Assembly (NCBI GenBank): GCA_030727685.1
Contig: JANRBC010000080.1
Span: forward strand, 1 to 23,161
Length of the DNA stretch: 23,161 bases
Direction: 5' to 3'
From: Ilumatobacteraceae bacterium
GTDB taxonomy: Bacteria > Actinomycetota > Acidimicrobiia > Acidimicrobiales > Ilumatobacteraceae
In this document: one piece after another, positions 7,222 through 14,191 of the stretch
Numbering within the stretch: position 1 is the stretch's first letter
Layout: each line of letters starts with the position of its first letter
Translations under genes and position numbers: made by a program
The notes under the pieces: model-generated
Databases searched by the model: none
Told to the model about the DNA's origin: nothing
Seen by the model: the letters and a program-made list of their open reading frames with translations, nothing else

Positions 7222-7710
7222 CTAGCGGTTGGTGAACTGACTGCCCTTGGCTGGTGGTCGAACGCCCTTATATGTAGGTGGCAAGATCACTACAGATCCG
7301 CCGGCTGCAACAATCGCTTCTTGAGCCGATTTCGAAACTGCGTGCGCCGAAACTTTCACCGCACGCGTAATTTTGCCTCGACCCAAAACCTTGATCATCT
7401 GACCTTTGTGAGCCACGCCGCCCGAAACGAGTTTCGCTGGGTCAACTTCGCTTACACCAAGTGAATCGATGGCATCAAGATTGACCGCGTAAAACTCAAC
7501 ACGAAACGGGTTATTGAAACCTTTAAGTTTCGGCACACGCTGCTTGAGTGGCATCTGTCCACCTTCGAAACCACGGGCAACCGTGTTACGTGCGTATTGA
7601 CCCTTGGTACCACGGCCCGCTGTTTTTCCGCCTTTGCCACCGGTGCCACGACCGACGCGCTTTGGCTTCTTTCGTGCTCCGTAGCGAGGTCCGATTTCAT
7701 CGACGCGCAT
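7222..7710 (-). CDS. rplO: 50S ribosomal protein L15
   Basis: L15 is a late-assembling 50S protein that penetrates the rRNA core with an extended N-terminus. The 162-residue product has the family N-terminal pattern KPKRVGRGTGGKGGKTAGRGTKGQ, the GFEGGQMPLKQRVPKLKGF segment and a globular C-terminal domain. The C-terminus has a short extra PPTYKGVRPPAKGSQFTNR tail. The start ATG has an AAGGAG ribosome-binding site lying in the last codons of rpmD, so the two genes are probably coupled. Confidence 0.97.
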   Translation of the reverse strand: MRVDEIGPRYGARKKPKRVGRGTGGKGGKTAGRGTKGQYARNTVARGFEGGQMPLKQRVPKLKGFNNPFRVEFYAVNLDAIDSLGVSEVDPAKLVSGGVAHKGQMIKVLGRGKITRAVKVSAHAVSKSAQEAIVAAGGSVVILPPTYKGVRPPAKGSQFTNR

Positions 7711-7712
7711 GT

Positions 7713-7988
7713 TTATGCTCCTTTTTTACTTACTTCAATAAGGTGAGGAACGCGCGCGATCATGCCACGAATCTCTGGTCGGTCTGGCAATGTGTTTACA
7801 TCACCGATCTTGCGCAAACCCAAGGCACGCATTGTTGCCTTGGTCTTAGGCATGATGCCGATCTGTGAGCGCACTTGCTTGACCATAACTGTTGCACCAG
7901 TGTGAGCTTTGCGAGTTGCCTTAGTAGCAACAGCTTTTTTTGCTGCAGCCTTCTTGGCTGGCTTTGCGGCTTTTTTTGCAGTTGCCAT
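7713..7988 (-). CDS. rpmD: 50S ribosomal protein L30 with Lys/Ala-rich N-terminal extension
   Basis: L30 is a small 50S protein that contacts 23S rRNA. The core, about residues 35-91 (MVKQVRSQIG ... LPDRPEIRGMIARVPHLIEV), is a normal L30 of about 57 residues. It is preceded by about 34 residues dominated by Lys and Ala (AKKAAKPAKKAAAKKAV), resembling histone H1-like tails. The long start is preferred: ATG lies 2 bases after the rpsE stop with GGAG upstream, whereas the internal ATG at 7884-7886 lacks a ribosome-binding site. If the internal start were used, the product would be a standard short L30. Confidence 0.94.
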   Translation of the reverse strand: MATAKKAAKPAKKAAAKKAVATKATRKAHTGATVMVKQVRSQIGIMPKTKATMRALGLRKIGDVNTLPDRPEIRGMIARVPHLIEVSKKGA

Positions 7989-7990
7989 GA

Positions 7991-8647
7991 TTATTTTGCT
8001 CCGAGGCTTGAAATAGTTTTCTTACGCTCTGTGTAGGCGCGCAACATACCTTTTGGTACGAAATCTTCTGCGGGCAGACCACGACGCTTGGCGACTTCGT
8101 CTGGTCGTTGCAGACCCTTCAAGCCGTTAATCGTTGCTCGAGCAACATTGATTGCGTTTGTTGAACCAAGCACTTTTGCCAAGACATCTTTAATGCCGGC
8201 TTCTTCAAGAATTATTCGCGCAGCACCACCAGCAATAACACCGGTACCAGGCGCAGCAGGCTTGAGCATTACTCGACCTGCACCATTGACGCCGATCGTC
8301 GCATGGGTAATTGTTGTGCCAGCAAGAGCGACGTGAAAGATATTTCGCTTTGCTTCTTCGGTACCTTTTTGAATCGCCAATGGCACTTCTTTCGCCTTGC
8401 CATAACCCAAACCAACACGACCGTTGCGGTCACCCACAACTACAAGTGCGGTGAACGAAAATCGTCGACCACCCTTCACGACTTTGGCTACACGATTGAT
8501 GTGCACAACGCGCGAATCACCAATTTCGCCAACTTTCGCTGGCGGACGTGGCTCTCGCTTTTCACGAGGCTCACGACGATCGCGACGATCGCGACGACCA
8601 GGCTCTTCGACGCCAGGAACTGCAGGAACTTGATTTACATCGCTCAT
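7991..8647 (-). CDS. rpsE: 30S ribosomal protein S5 with charged N-terminal extension
   Basis: S5 contributes to decoding accuracy and the mRNA entry channel. The 218-residue product has the double-stranded RNA-binding region (RVVHINRVAKVVKGGRRFSFTALVVVGDRNGRVGLGYGKAKEVPLAI, from about residue 45) and the C-terminal domain with GAARIILEEAGIKDVLAKVLGS. About 40 extra residues at the N-terminus are rich in R, D, E and P (GRRDRRDRREPREKREPRPP). The ATG directly abuts the rplR stop (TAAATG), with GGAG inside the end of rplR, so the long form is the likely product. Confidence 0.97.
   Translation of the reverse strand: MSDVNQVPAVPGVEEPGRRDRRDRREPREKREPRPPAKVGEIGDSRVVHINRVAKVVKGGRRFSFTALVVVGDRNGRVGLGYGKAKEVPLAIQKGTEEAKRNIFHVALAGTTITHATIGVNGAGRVMLKPAAPGTGVIAGGAARIILEEAGIKDVLAKVLGSTNAINVARATINGLKGLQRPDEVAKRRGLPAEDFVPKGMLRAYTERKKTISSLGAK
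8574..8591 (+). repeat. 9-base tandem repeat in the rpsE 5' region
   Basis: CGACGATCG occurs twice in tandem and is followed by a partial third copy. It encodes the DRR-DRR-R stretch of the S5 N-terminal extension on the minus strand. Being a multiple of three, a change in copy number would keep the reading frame. Confidence 0.6.
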
Positions 8648-9016
8648 TTAGAACTCCAAGCCTTCTTCTCGAGCAGCTTGTGCTGCTGCTGCAATACGAC
8701 CGTGATACAAAAATCCACCGCGGTCATAAACAACTTTTGTTATTCCGGCCTGTTTGGCGCGTTGCGCAACTGTCTTGCCAACTCGCTTGGCAGCATCAAC
8801 CGTTGCGCCCGAACCAGATTTACGAAACTCGGCTTCAAGCGACGATGCCGAAGCAATCGTGCGACCTGCATCGTCATCAATCAACTGCGCTGACAGATGT
8901 TTGTTGCTGCGGAAAACCGCCAAGCGTGGACGCTCGGCAGTGCCATGAATCTTTTTGCGCACACGGCGCTGACGGCGCAAGCGCCCTGAGTGTCTTTTTT
9001 CTGCTGTGCTAGCCAT
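8648..9016 (-). CDS. rplR: 50S ribosomal protein L18
   Basis: L18 binds 5S rRNA together with L5 and L25 in the central protuberance. The 122-residue product has the usual length, with the RRVRKKIHGTAERPRLAVFRSNKHLSAQLIDD core, the TVASAS-like segment (here TIASAS), and a C-terminal KVVYDRGGFLYHGRIAAAAQAAREEGLEF, close to the family consensus. ATG at 9014-9016 has AAAGGA about 13 bases upstream. It lies between rplF and rpsE in standard spc order; its stop TAA touches the rpsE start. Confidence 0.98.
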   Translation of the reverse strand: MASTAEKRHSGRLRRQRRVRKKIHGTAERPRLAVFRSNKHLSAQLIDDDAGRTIASASSLEAEFRKSGSGATVDAAKRVGKTVAQRAKQAGITKVVYDRGGFLYHGRIAAAAQAAREEGLEF

Positions 9017-9035
9017 AGTCGAGTTAGTCCTTTAT

Positions 9036-9578
9036 CTACTTCTTGCCGGTCTTGCCGGCCTTGCGACGAACGCGCTCGTTCAAATATCGAACACCCTTGC
9101 CCTTGTAAGGCTCAGGCTTGCGCATATTACGAATGTTTGCGGCGACTTGTCCGACCGCTTCTTTGTCGTTGCCCTTGATAACAATCTGAGTTTGTGCAGT
9201 CACTTCGAAAGTGACACCTTCTGGTGCCGTATAAACGATCGGGTGCGAAAAGCCCAGAGCCAATTTCAGTTTGTTCGGTCCTTGTGCTTCTGCACGATAA
9301 CCAACGCCTTGAATGTCAAGAGCCTTGCTGTAACCGTCTGTTACACCGATGATCATGTTCGACAAAAGTGTGCGAGCCAAACCGTGACGCGACCGAGCAT
9401 CGCGCTCGTCATTTGCTCGTTCAACGAACAAGTTGTTTTCTTCGCGGCGAGCTGAGACACCGGCTGGAAGTTCGCGCTTCAAAGTGCCCTTGGGCCCCTT
9501 GATCGTCACCGCTGCGCCAGAGATCGTAACTTCGACCCCTGTCGGCACTGCGAGTGCTGATTTTCCTATGCGTGACAT
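9036..9578 (-). CDS. rplF: 50S ribosomal protein L6
   Basis: L6 lies near the sarcin-ricin loop, where elongation factors bind. The 180-residue product has two repeated alpha/beta domains typical of the family, starts with MSRIGKSALAVPTGVEVTI, and ends in the conserved RKPEPYKGKGVRYLNERVRRKAGKTGKK. The ATG at 9576-9578 is chosen over an in-frame ATG at 9635, which would overlap rpsH, because MSRIGK is the known N-terminus and a GGAG ribosome-binding site lies 8 bases upstream. Gap to rpsH is 25 bases. Confidence 0.98.
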   Translation of the reverse strand: MSRIGKSALAVPTGVEVTISGAAVTIKGPKGTLKRELPAGVSARREENNLFVERANDERDARSRHGLARTLLSNMIIGVTDGYSKALDIQGVGYRAEAQGPNKLKLALGFSHPIVYTAPEGVTFEVTAQTQIVIKGNDKEAVGQVAANIRNMRKPEPYKGKGVRYLNERVRRKAGKTGKK

Positions 9579-9603
9579 TTTGTTTCTCCGTTCGACTCTC
9601 GAA

Positions 9604-10005
9604 TTACCACACGAAACACATGACTTCGCCACCAACGTTGCGCTTGCGCGCTTCGCGGTCGGTCATGAGTCCGTGACTTGTTGACAAAACTGCAACACCG
9701 AGGCCACCAAGCACGCGAGGCACTTCAGTAGCGGCGCGATAAACACGCAAGCCAGGTGTCGAAATTCGTTTGATGCCTGAAATCGTGCGCTGACGATCGG
9801 TGCCGTACTTCATCGTGATCTTCAGAGCCTTGCCTGACCCGTTTGGATCTTGCACAACTGCATAGTCGGCGATGAAACCTTCGCGCTTGAGAACTTCGGC
9901 GAGCGCTGATTTTTGTTTTGATGCCGGCATCGACACTTCGGACCGCATGGCAACGTTTCCGTTGCGGATGCGTGTGAGCATGTCGGCGATTGGGTCAGTC
10001 ATCAT
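9604..10005 (-). CDS. rpsH: 30S ribosomal protein S8
   Basis: S8 is a primary 16S rRNA-binding protein; in some bacteria it also represses the spc operon. The 133-residue product shows TDPIADMLTRIRNG at the N-terminus, the GIKRISTPGLRVY segment, the LGGLGVAVLSTSHGLMTDREARKRNVGGEVMCFVW C-terminus with the family's terminal pattern. Two adjacent ATG codons (10003-10005 and 10000-10002) could start it; I take the first. The ribosome-binding site is weak (GGTAAA), so coupling to rpsN, which ends 6 bases earlier, may be important. Confidence 0.98.
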   Translation of the reverse strand: MMTDPIADMLTRIRNGNVAMRSEVSMPASKQKSALAEVLKREGFIADYAVVQDPNGSGKALKITMKYGTDRQRTISGIKRISTPGLRVYRAATEVPRVLGGLGVAVLSTSHGLMTDREARKRNVGGEVMCFVW

Positions 10006-10011
10006 GGTCGT

Positions 10012-10197
10012 TTACCAACTTGCCTTTGTGATCCCAGGAATCTCACCCGCGTGCGCAAGCTCGCGGAAGCACAGACGGCACAAACCAAATTTTTTATAGA
10101 CCGAACGGGTTCGACCACAACGTTGGCAGCGGGTGTAGCCGCGTACCTTGAACTTTGGTTTTGCCTCTGCTTTGATTCTGAGTGATTTTTTTGCCAT
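10012..10197 (-). CDS. rpsZ: 30S ribosomal protein S14, zinc type (type Z)
   Basis: This 61-residue S14 is the short zinc-binding form: C24, C27, C40 and C43 make a CxxC-12-CxxC ribbon (CQRC ... CRLC). The motif RCGRTRSVYKKFGLCRLCFRELAH and the end IPGITKASW are close to the consensus for type Z. S14 is in the 30S head. Many actinobacteria also keep a zinc-free S14 elsewhere, usually under zinc control; none is in this window. Start is ATG within CATATG, with AGGA about 10 bases upstream. The gene is often called rpsN; rpsZ names the zinc form. Confidence 0.97.
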   Translation of the reverse strand: MAKKSLRIKAEAKPKFKVRGYTRCQRCGRTRSVYKKFGLCRLCFRELAHAGEIPGITKASW

Positions 10198-10237
10198 ATG
10201 TTGTTGTCCTAATTAGTGCCGTGTTAGTCCTGTGAAA

Positions 10238-10846
10238 TTATTTCTTCTTCGATTTCTTGGCTTTAGTAACAGATGCTGGTACTTCGCCCTTTCGGAATGG
10301 AAAACCAAAAGCGTCGAGCAGTGCTTTTCCTTCGATGTCGCTCTTTGCCGTCGTCACGATTGTGATGTCCATGCCTCGAGGCACGTCAACTTGCTCGATG
10401 CGAACTTCCATGAATGCAAGTTGCTCGGTCAAACCGAATGTGTAATTACCATTACCATCCCACGACTTGCCAGACAGGCCACGGAAGTCACGAATTCGAG
10501 GAATCGCAATCGACAGCATGCGATCGAAGAACTCCCACATGCGGTCTCCACGCATGGTTACTTTGCAACCAATCGCTTGGTTTTCGCGTAATTTAAATGA
10601 TGCGATCGCAATTCGCGACTTTGTCACGAGCGGCTTTTGACCAGTGATTGCAGTCAAGTCTGCAACTGCGCCATCAAGCAAGGATGCCTGCTGAGTCGCG
10701 CGACCTACACCCATGTTGATGACGATCTTTTCGATCGTTGGCACCTGCATCGGGTTCTGAAGTTCAAGTTGCTTCATCAAGTCGGCACGAACCGTGTTCA
10801 GGTAGTGCGCCTTCATGCGCGGAATGTATTTAGTTGTTGCAGCCAT
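10238..10846 (-). CDS. rplE: 50S ribosomal protein L5
   Basis: L5 binds 5S rRNA and forms a bridge to S13 in the head of the 30S subunit. The 202-residue product has PRMKAHYLNTVRADLMKQ at the N-terminus, the MQVPTIEKIVINMGVG segment, TGQKPLVTKSRIAIASFKLRENQAIG and FRGLSGKSWDGNGNYTFGLTEQLAFMEV. It carries a short basic tail (TKAKKSKKK). The start ATG shares one base with the stop of rplX (TAATG), with GGAG 10 bases upstream, so the pair is coupled. Confidence 0.98.
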   Translation of the reverse strand: MAATTKYIPRMKAHYLNTVRADLMKQLELQNPMQVPTIEKIVINMGVGRATQQASLLDGAVADLTAITGQKPLVTKSRIAIASFKLRENQAIGCKVTMRGDRMWEFFDRMLSIAIPRIRDFRGLSGKSWDGNGNYTFGLTEQLAFMEVRIEQVDVPRGMDITIVTTAKSDIEGKALLDAFGFPFRKGEVPASVTKAKKSKKK

Positions 10847-11148
10847 TAAATCTCTGCTCCGGTTTTCTTGGCAATTCTTACTTTGTTGCCTTTTTTGTCG
10901 ACTTTGTAACCAATCTTCGAAGGTTTGCCACCTTGGTTGATCGCCACATTCGATGCATGAATCGGCATCGACTTTTCAATGATTTCACTCTTGGTGTTCT
11001 GACCACGCGCAACTGTGTGACGCTTCGCAACGTTCACCTTGTCGATGATCACTTTGTTTTTTGCCGGAAGTACGGCCGAGATCGTGCCGGTTGCACCTTT
11101 GTCTTTGCCGGCAATCACAATCACGCTGTCACCTTTTTTTAACTTCAT
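10846..11148 (-). CDS. rplX: 50S ribosomal protein L24
   Basis: L24 is one of the two assembly initiators of the 50S subunit. The 100-residue product has the KOW motif near the N-terminus (KGDSVIVIAGKDKGATGTISAVLPAKNKVII, about 5-35) and the VNVAKRHTVARGQNT and PIHASNVAI segments. ATG at 11146-11148 is preferred to an in-frame ATG at 11169 because MKLKKGD is the expected start and a strong GGAGG lies about 10 bases upstream. It begins one base after the rplN stop (TGACATG). Confidence 0.97.
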   Translation of the reverse strand: MKLKKGDSVIVIAGKDKGATGTISAVLPAKNKVIIDKVNVAKRHTVARGQNTKSEIIEKSMPIHASNVAINQGGKPSKIGYKVDKKGNKVRIAKKTGAEI

Positions 11149-11149
11149 G

Positions 11150-11518
11150 TCACAACACCTCCGGGGCAAGCGAAATGATTCGCATAAATTTTTTGTCGCG
11201 CAATTCTCGACCCACTGGGCCGAAAATACGAGTACCGCGTGGTGTCAAGTCTTCTTTGATCAAAACCGCTGCGTTTTCATCGAACTTGATATAGCTGCCG
11301 TCTGGACGGCGCTTTTCTTTGGCAACGCGCACAACAACGCAGCGCACTACTTCACCTTTTTTAACAGCCGCACCAGGGATTGCATCTTTTACAGTGCCAA
11401 TGAAGACGTCGCCGATCGATGCGTATCGACGGCGTGTACCGCCGAGCACCTTGATCACGAGCACTTCACGAGCGCCGCTATTGTCAGCAACGCGAAGTCG
11501 GGTTTCTTGTTGAATCAC
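11150..11518 (-). CDS. rplN: 50S ribosomal protein L14
   Basis: L14 lies on the 50S interface face and takes part in intersubunit bridges. The 122-residue product has exactly the family length and begins MIQQETRLRVADNSGAREV, with the KVLGGTRRRYASIGDVF and C-terminal PVGRELRDKKFMRIISLAPEVL segments. The start is GTG at 11516-11518, overlapping the rpsQ stop by four bases (GTGA). An upstream in-frame ATG at 11551 would lie well inside rpsQ and adds residues foreign to the family. It opens the spc part of the cluster, with no gap or promoter before it. Confidence 0.97.
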   Translation of the reverse strand: MIQQETRLRVADNSGAREVLVIKVLGGTRRRYASIGDVFIGTVKDAIPGAAVKKGEVVRCVVVRVAKEKRRPDGSYIKFDENAAVLIKEDLTPRGTRIFGPVGRELRDKKFMRIISLAPEVL

Positions 11519-11793
11519 TTTGCACGCTCCAAAATTTCGACGACACGCCAACGCTTGAGTTTCGACATTGGACGAGTCTCCATGACGCGTACACGGTCGC
11601 CAACTTTTGCGTCATTGGCCTCGTCGTGGGCGTAAAGCTTTTTGGTTCGGGTTACGAACTTCTCGTACTTCTTGTGTCGAATTCGCTCAACAATCACGAT
11701 CACGATCGTCTTGTTCATCTTGTTCGAGACAACTACACCCTCACGTGATTTACGAAGGTTGCGCTCTGATGATTCTGGTGTTACTTCAGCCAT
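11515..11793 (-). CDS. rpsQ: 30S ribosomal protein S17
   Basis: S17 is a primary 16S rRNA-binding protein of the 30S body with an OB fold. The 92-residue product shows REGVVVSNKMNKTIVIVIVE, the KYEKFVTRTKKLYAHDE segment and GDRVRVMETRPMSKLKRWRVVEILE, which match the family. Two starts are possible: ATG at 11791-11793 (chosen because MAEVTPESSER looks like other actinobacterial S17 N-termini) or GTG at 11803-11805, which overlaps the rpmC stop in a GTGA junction and adds four residues. The ribosome-binding site does not clearly separate them. Confidence 0.95.
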   Translation of the reverse strand: MAEVTPESSERNLRKSREGVVVSNKMNKTIVIVIVERIRHKKYEKFVTRTKKLYAHDEANDAKVGDRVRVMETRPMSKLKRWRVVEILERAK

Positions 11794-11801
11794 GATTTTG
11801 C

Positions 11802-12020
11802 TCACTTCCCTGCAGATTCTGCAGCAAGAATTTCTCGCTCACGAATCAGCATGCTGATTCGCGCGATTTGACGACGTGCCTTGGTGATTGCTGCAGTGTC
11901 ATCAAGTTGACCTGTTGCATTACGAAAGCGGAGATTAAGAGCTTCTTGTTTTGTCGCGCGCAACTCATCAACGAGAGTGGCGAGGTCCATTTCACGAAGC
12001 TCAGTCAGTTCGCGTGCCAT
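11802..12020 (-). CDS. rpmC: 50S ribosomal protein L29
   Basis: L29 is a small helical protein at the exit of the peptide tunnel, near the docking site for trigger factor and SRP. The 72-residue product has the two-helix pattern, with LREMDLATLVDELRATKQEALNLRFRNATGQLDDT and the ARRQIARISMLIRERE motif. ATG at 12018-12020 lies one base after the rplP stop (TGACATG), with GAGG inside the end of rplP. A longer in-frame form starting at 12137 overlaps rplP and has no family match. Confidence 0.97.
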   Translation of the reverse strand: MARELTELREMDLATLVDELRATKQEALNLRFRNATGQLDDTAAITKARRQIARISMLIREREILAAESAGK

Positions 12021-12021
12021 G

Positions 12022-12438
12022 TCAGATCGCCTCATTTCGAGTAATGATTCGAGTCTTGATCGGCAGTTTTTGCGCCGCGCGGCTAAGAGCCTGGTGCGCA
12101 GTCGCCGATGTTGGATACGAGAGTTCGAACAAAACACGACCCGGCTTTACCACTGCTACCCACAACTCTGGGTTGCCTTTGCCCGAACCCATGCGTGTTT
12201 CAGCAGGCTTCTTGGTCACTGACTTGTCAGGAAACACATTGATCCAAACTTTTCCGCCACGCTTGATGTGACGAGTCATGGCAATTCGCGATGCTTCGAT
12301 TTGGCGCGCGGTAATCCAACCTGGCTCGAGTGCTTGAATGCCGTATTCACCAAACGCAAGTTCATTTGCGCCCTTTGAGATGCCGTTCATGCGACCGCGA
12401 TGCTGTTTGCGGTGCTTAACTTTGCGTGGTTCTAACAT
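12022..12438 (-). CDS. rplP: 50S ribosomal protein L16
   Basis: L16 organises the A-site region of the 50S subunit and contacts tRNA. The 138-residue product has the canonical beginning MLEPRKVKHRKQHRGRMNG, the IEASRIAMTRHIKRGGKVWINVFPDKSVTKKPAETRMG stretch and GKGNPELWVAVVKPGRVLFELS. Length and motifs are fully standard. ATG is preceded by GAGG about 11 bases upstream, within the last codons of rpsC. Confidence 0.98.
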   Translation of the reverse strand: MLEPRKVKHRKQHRGRMNGISKGANELAFGEYGIQALEPGWITARQIEASRIAMTRHIKRGGKVWINVFPDKSVTKKPAETRMGSGKGNPELWVAVVKPGRVLFELSYPTSATAHQALSRAAQKLPIKTRIITRNEAI

Positions 12439-12444
12439 GACTTT

Positions 12445-13326
12445 TTATACCTCTCGCTTAAAGTGAGGAGTTTCGTGAGCATCGTGACTGCGACGTTGAA
12501 TGTCTTCTTCTTCATCCAACAAACGCTCGAACTCTGGGTCGGCTTCTTTGACAAGTGGTGCAACTACGACGTCATCAACTTCGATCGCCTTCGGGCCTGC
12601 TGAGGTCACAACTTTGCGAGCGGCATCTGAGTGACCCGATGTTTCACCGGCAGCCATGGCTGCTTCACGAGCAATGCGATCGTCGGTCTGGCTCTTGTAA
12701 GGAAGAATCTCACCCTTATATAGCCAAACTTTGACACCGACGCGACCTGCAGTTGTTGCAGCCTCGCGAAAACCGTAGTCAATGTTCGCACGAAGTGTAT
12801 GTAGGGGCACGCGACCTTCGCGATACCACTCACGACGGCACATTTCTGCGCCACCAAGACGACCTGAACACTGAACTCGAATACCTTGCACACCATGCTT
12901 CTGTGCGTTCTGCACAGCGCGCTTCATCGCCCGACGAAACGCAATTCGGTTTACGAGCTGATCAGCAACACCCTGAGCAACAAGTGCTGCGTCAAGTTCG
13001 GCGTCGCGAATTTCAGTGATGTTCAATTGAACTTTGTTGTTGCCAGTCAGAGCTGTGAGGCCAGCGCGAAGCTCTTCGGCTTTTTGACCTTTGCGACCAA
13101 TAACGATGCCCGGGCGCGCAGTGTGCACGTCGATTCGAAGTTTGTCACGTGTGCGTTCGATTTCGATGCGGCTTACAGCAGCATCTGAAAGTTGCACTTT
13201 AAGATAATCACGAATCTTCCAGTCTTCGGTGAGATACGCCTTGTAATCTTTGGTGCTGAACCACTTGCTCTTCCAGTCGGTTGTAACGCCCAAGCGAAAG
13301 CCGTACGGATTGATCTTTTGTCCCAT
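12445..13326 (-). CDS. rpsC: 30S ribosomal protein S3
   Basis: S3 lines the mRNA entry channel and has helicase-linked residues with S4 and S5. The 293-residue product starts MGQKINPYGFRLGVT, has the KH domain with PGIVIGRKGQKAEELRAGL at about 75-95, and a C-terminal domain with GVQGIRVQCSGRLGGAEMCRREWYREGRVPLHTLRANIDYG. A tail of about 75 residues after the usual GVKVWLYKGEI segment is acidic and Glu/Asp-rich towards the end (EFERLLDEEEDIQRR). The ATG lies one base after the rplV stop (TGACATG); the in-frame upstream ATG at 13491 is inside rplV and unsupported. Confidence 0.98.
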   Translation of the reverse strand: MGQKINPYGFRLGVTTDWKSKWFSTKDYKAYLTEDWKIRDYLKVQLSDAAVSRIEIERTRDKLRIDVHTARPGIVIGRKGQKAEELRAGLTALTGNNKVQLNITEIRDAELDAALVAQGVADQLVNRIAFRRAMKRAVQNAQKHGVQGIRVQCSGRLGGAEMCRREWYREGRVPLHTLRANIDYGFREAATTAGRVGVKVWLYKGEILPYKSQTDDRIAREAAMAAGETSGHSDAARKVVTSAGPKAIEVDDVVVAPLVKEADPEFERLLDEEEDIQRRSHDAHETPHFKREV

Positions 13327-13327
13327 G

Positions 13328-13882
13328 TCAGTTACCAGTCGCTTCTTCTTTTTCGGCAGCATCTGAAACATCACTCTCAGTTGCTGCGGCTTTTGACTTT
13401 TGCGCACGTGCACGACTTGCTTCAACACGGCTCTTGCGTTGTGCAGCCTGTGCCCCACCGCGCGACTCACTTTGCGACTCGCGAACTGCAAGAGCAGCTT
13501 CGCTTAATTTGTCGACCACGATCGTGATGTGGCTTGTGCGCTTGAAAATTGCGGCCGAACTACCTTTGGCGCGCGGACGAAAGCGCTTCAATGTTGGACC
13601 ACCGTCGGCAAAGCAAGCCTTGATATAAAGCTCGTCTGGGTTTTGTGAAAAGTTGTTTGTTGCATTGGCTACTGCAGATGCGAGCAATTTGCGCACGATG
13701 TGTGCCGAATCGCGATCTGTCAGGCGCAAAAGATTGTCGGCCGAACGAACATCCATTCCGCGAACGAGGTTCAACACAACGCGAACCTTCGACGGTGACA
13801 ATCGAGCAAAACGAGCCGAAGCGCGATAGCCACTCGACACACCAGCAACGCGAGTTGCTTCGTTGAGTTTCGGACCGGTCAT
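13328..13882 (-). CDS. rplV: 50S ribosomal protein L22 with long C-terminal tail
   Basis: L22 lines the peptide exit tunnel, and its beta-hairpin forms the constriction with L4. The core, about residues 15-120, has the conserved RLSPSKVRVVLNLVRGMDVRSADNLL, VANATNNFSQNPDELYIKACFADGGPTLKRFRPRAKGSSAAIFKRTSHITIVV. After about residue 125 there is an extra tail of about 60 residues, rich in A, S, R, K and E. The ATG overlaps the rpsS stop in an ATGA junction. The N-terminus is about 15 residues longer than the short form of the family. Confidence 0.97.
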   Translation of the reverse strand: MTGPKLNEATRVAGVSSGYRASARFARLSPSKVRVVLNLVRGMDVRSADNLLRLTDRDSAHIVRKLLASAVANATNNFSQNPDELYIKACFADGGPTLKRFRPRAKGSSAAIFKRTSHITIVVDKLSEAALAVRESQSESRGGAQAAQRKSRVEASRARAQKSKAAATESDVSDAAEKEEATGN

Positions 13883-14187
13883 GACTTACCTGGGCCTGCG
13901 GCTGCCGCTGCCGCTGCCGCTGCTTTTTCTTGACTCTGGTGAAATTTAAATGTTCGCGTTGGTGAGAACTCGCCCAGCTTGTGACCGACCATCGACTCAG
14001 TCACGTATACCGGCACGTGCTTACGGCCATCGTGAACTGCGAATGTGTGTCCGAGCATGTCGGGGATAATCGTGCTGCGACGTGACCAAGTCTTGATGAC
14101 CTTACGGTCTCCGCTCGCGTTCATCTCGTCCAACTTCTTGAGAAGGTGTTCATCAACAAACGGACCTTTTTTAAGACTGCGTGACAT
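13879..14187 (-). CDS. rpsS: 30S ribosomal protein S19 with polyalanine tail
   Basis: S19 forms a head complex with S13 and contacts tRNA. The core has MSRSLKKGPFVDEHLLKKLD, the WSRRSTIIPDMLGHTFAVHDGRKHVPVYVTESMVGHKLGEFSPTRTF consensus. The C-terminus is extended: after residue 85 or so comes a run of nine alanines (codons 13897-13923) followed by GPGKS. The total of 102 residues is about ten longer than many S19 proteins. Start ATG has GAGG about 9 bases upstream, within the end of rplB. Confidence 0.97.
   Translation of the reverse strand: MSRSLKKGPFVDEHLLKKLDEMNASGDRKVIKTWSRRSTIIPDMLGHTFAVHDGRKHVPVYVTESMVGHKLGEFSPTRTFKFHQSQEKAAAAAAAAAGPGKS
13897..13923 (-). repeat. GCA-GCG hexamer repeat encoding nine alanines in rpsS
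   Basis: On the minus strand the codons GCA GCG repeat three times and then GCA GCC GCA, giving nine alanines near the end of S19. Such a short tandem repeat is prone to slippage in units that would keep the frame. Confidence 0.7.
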
Positions 14188-14191
14188 TTAG

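Noticed and set aside
7548..9012. Several plus-strand open frames of 100-196 residues
   Set aside because: They overlap rplO, rpmD, rpsE and rplR fully, and their sequences are low in family features; all true genes here are on the minus strand.
11039..11635. 198-residue plus-strand open frame
   Set aside because: It is antisense to rplX, rplN and rpsQ and has no recognisable domain.
13327..13491. In-frame upstream extension of rpsC
   Set aside because: It lies inside rplV, and MGQKINP at 13326 is the universal S3 start.
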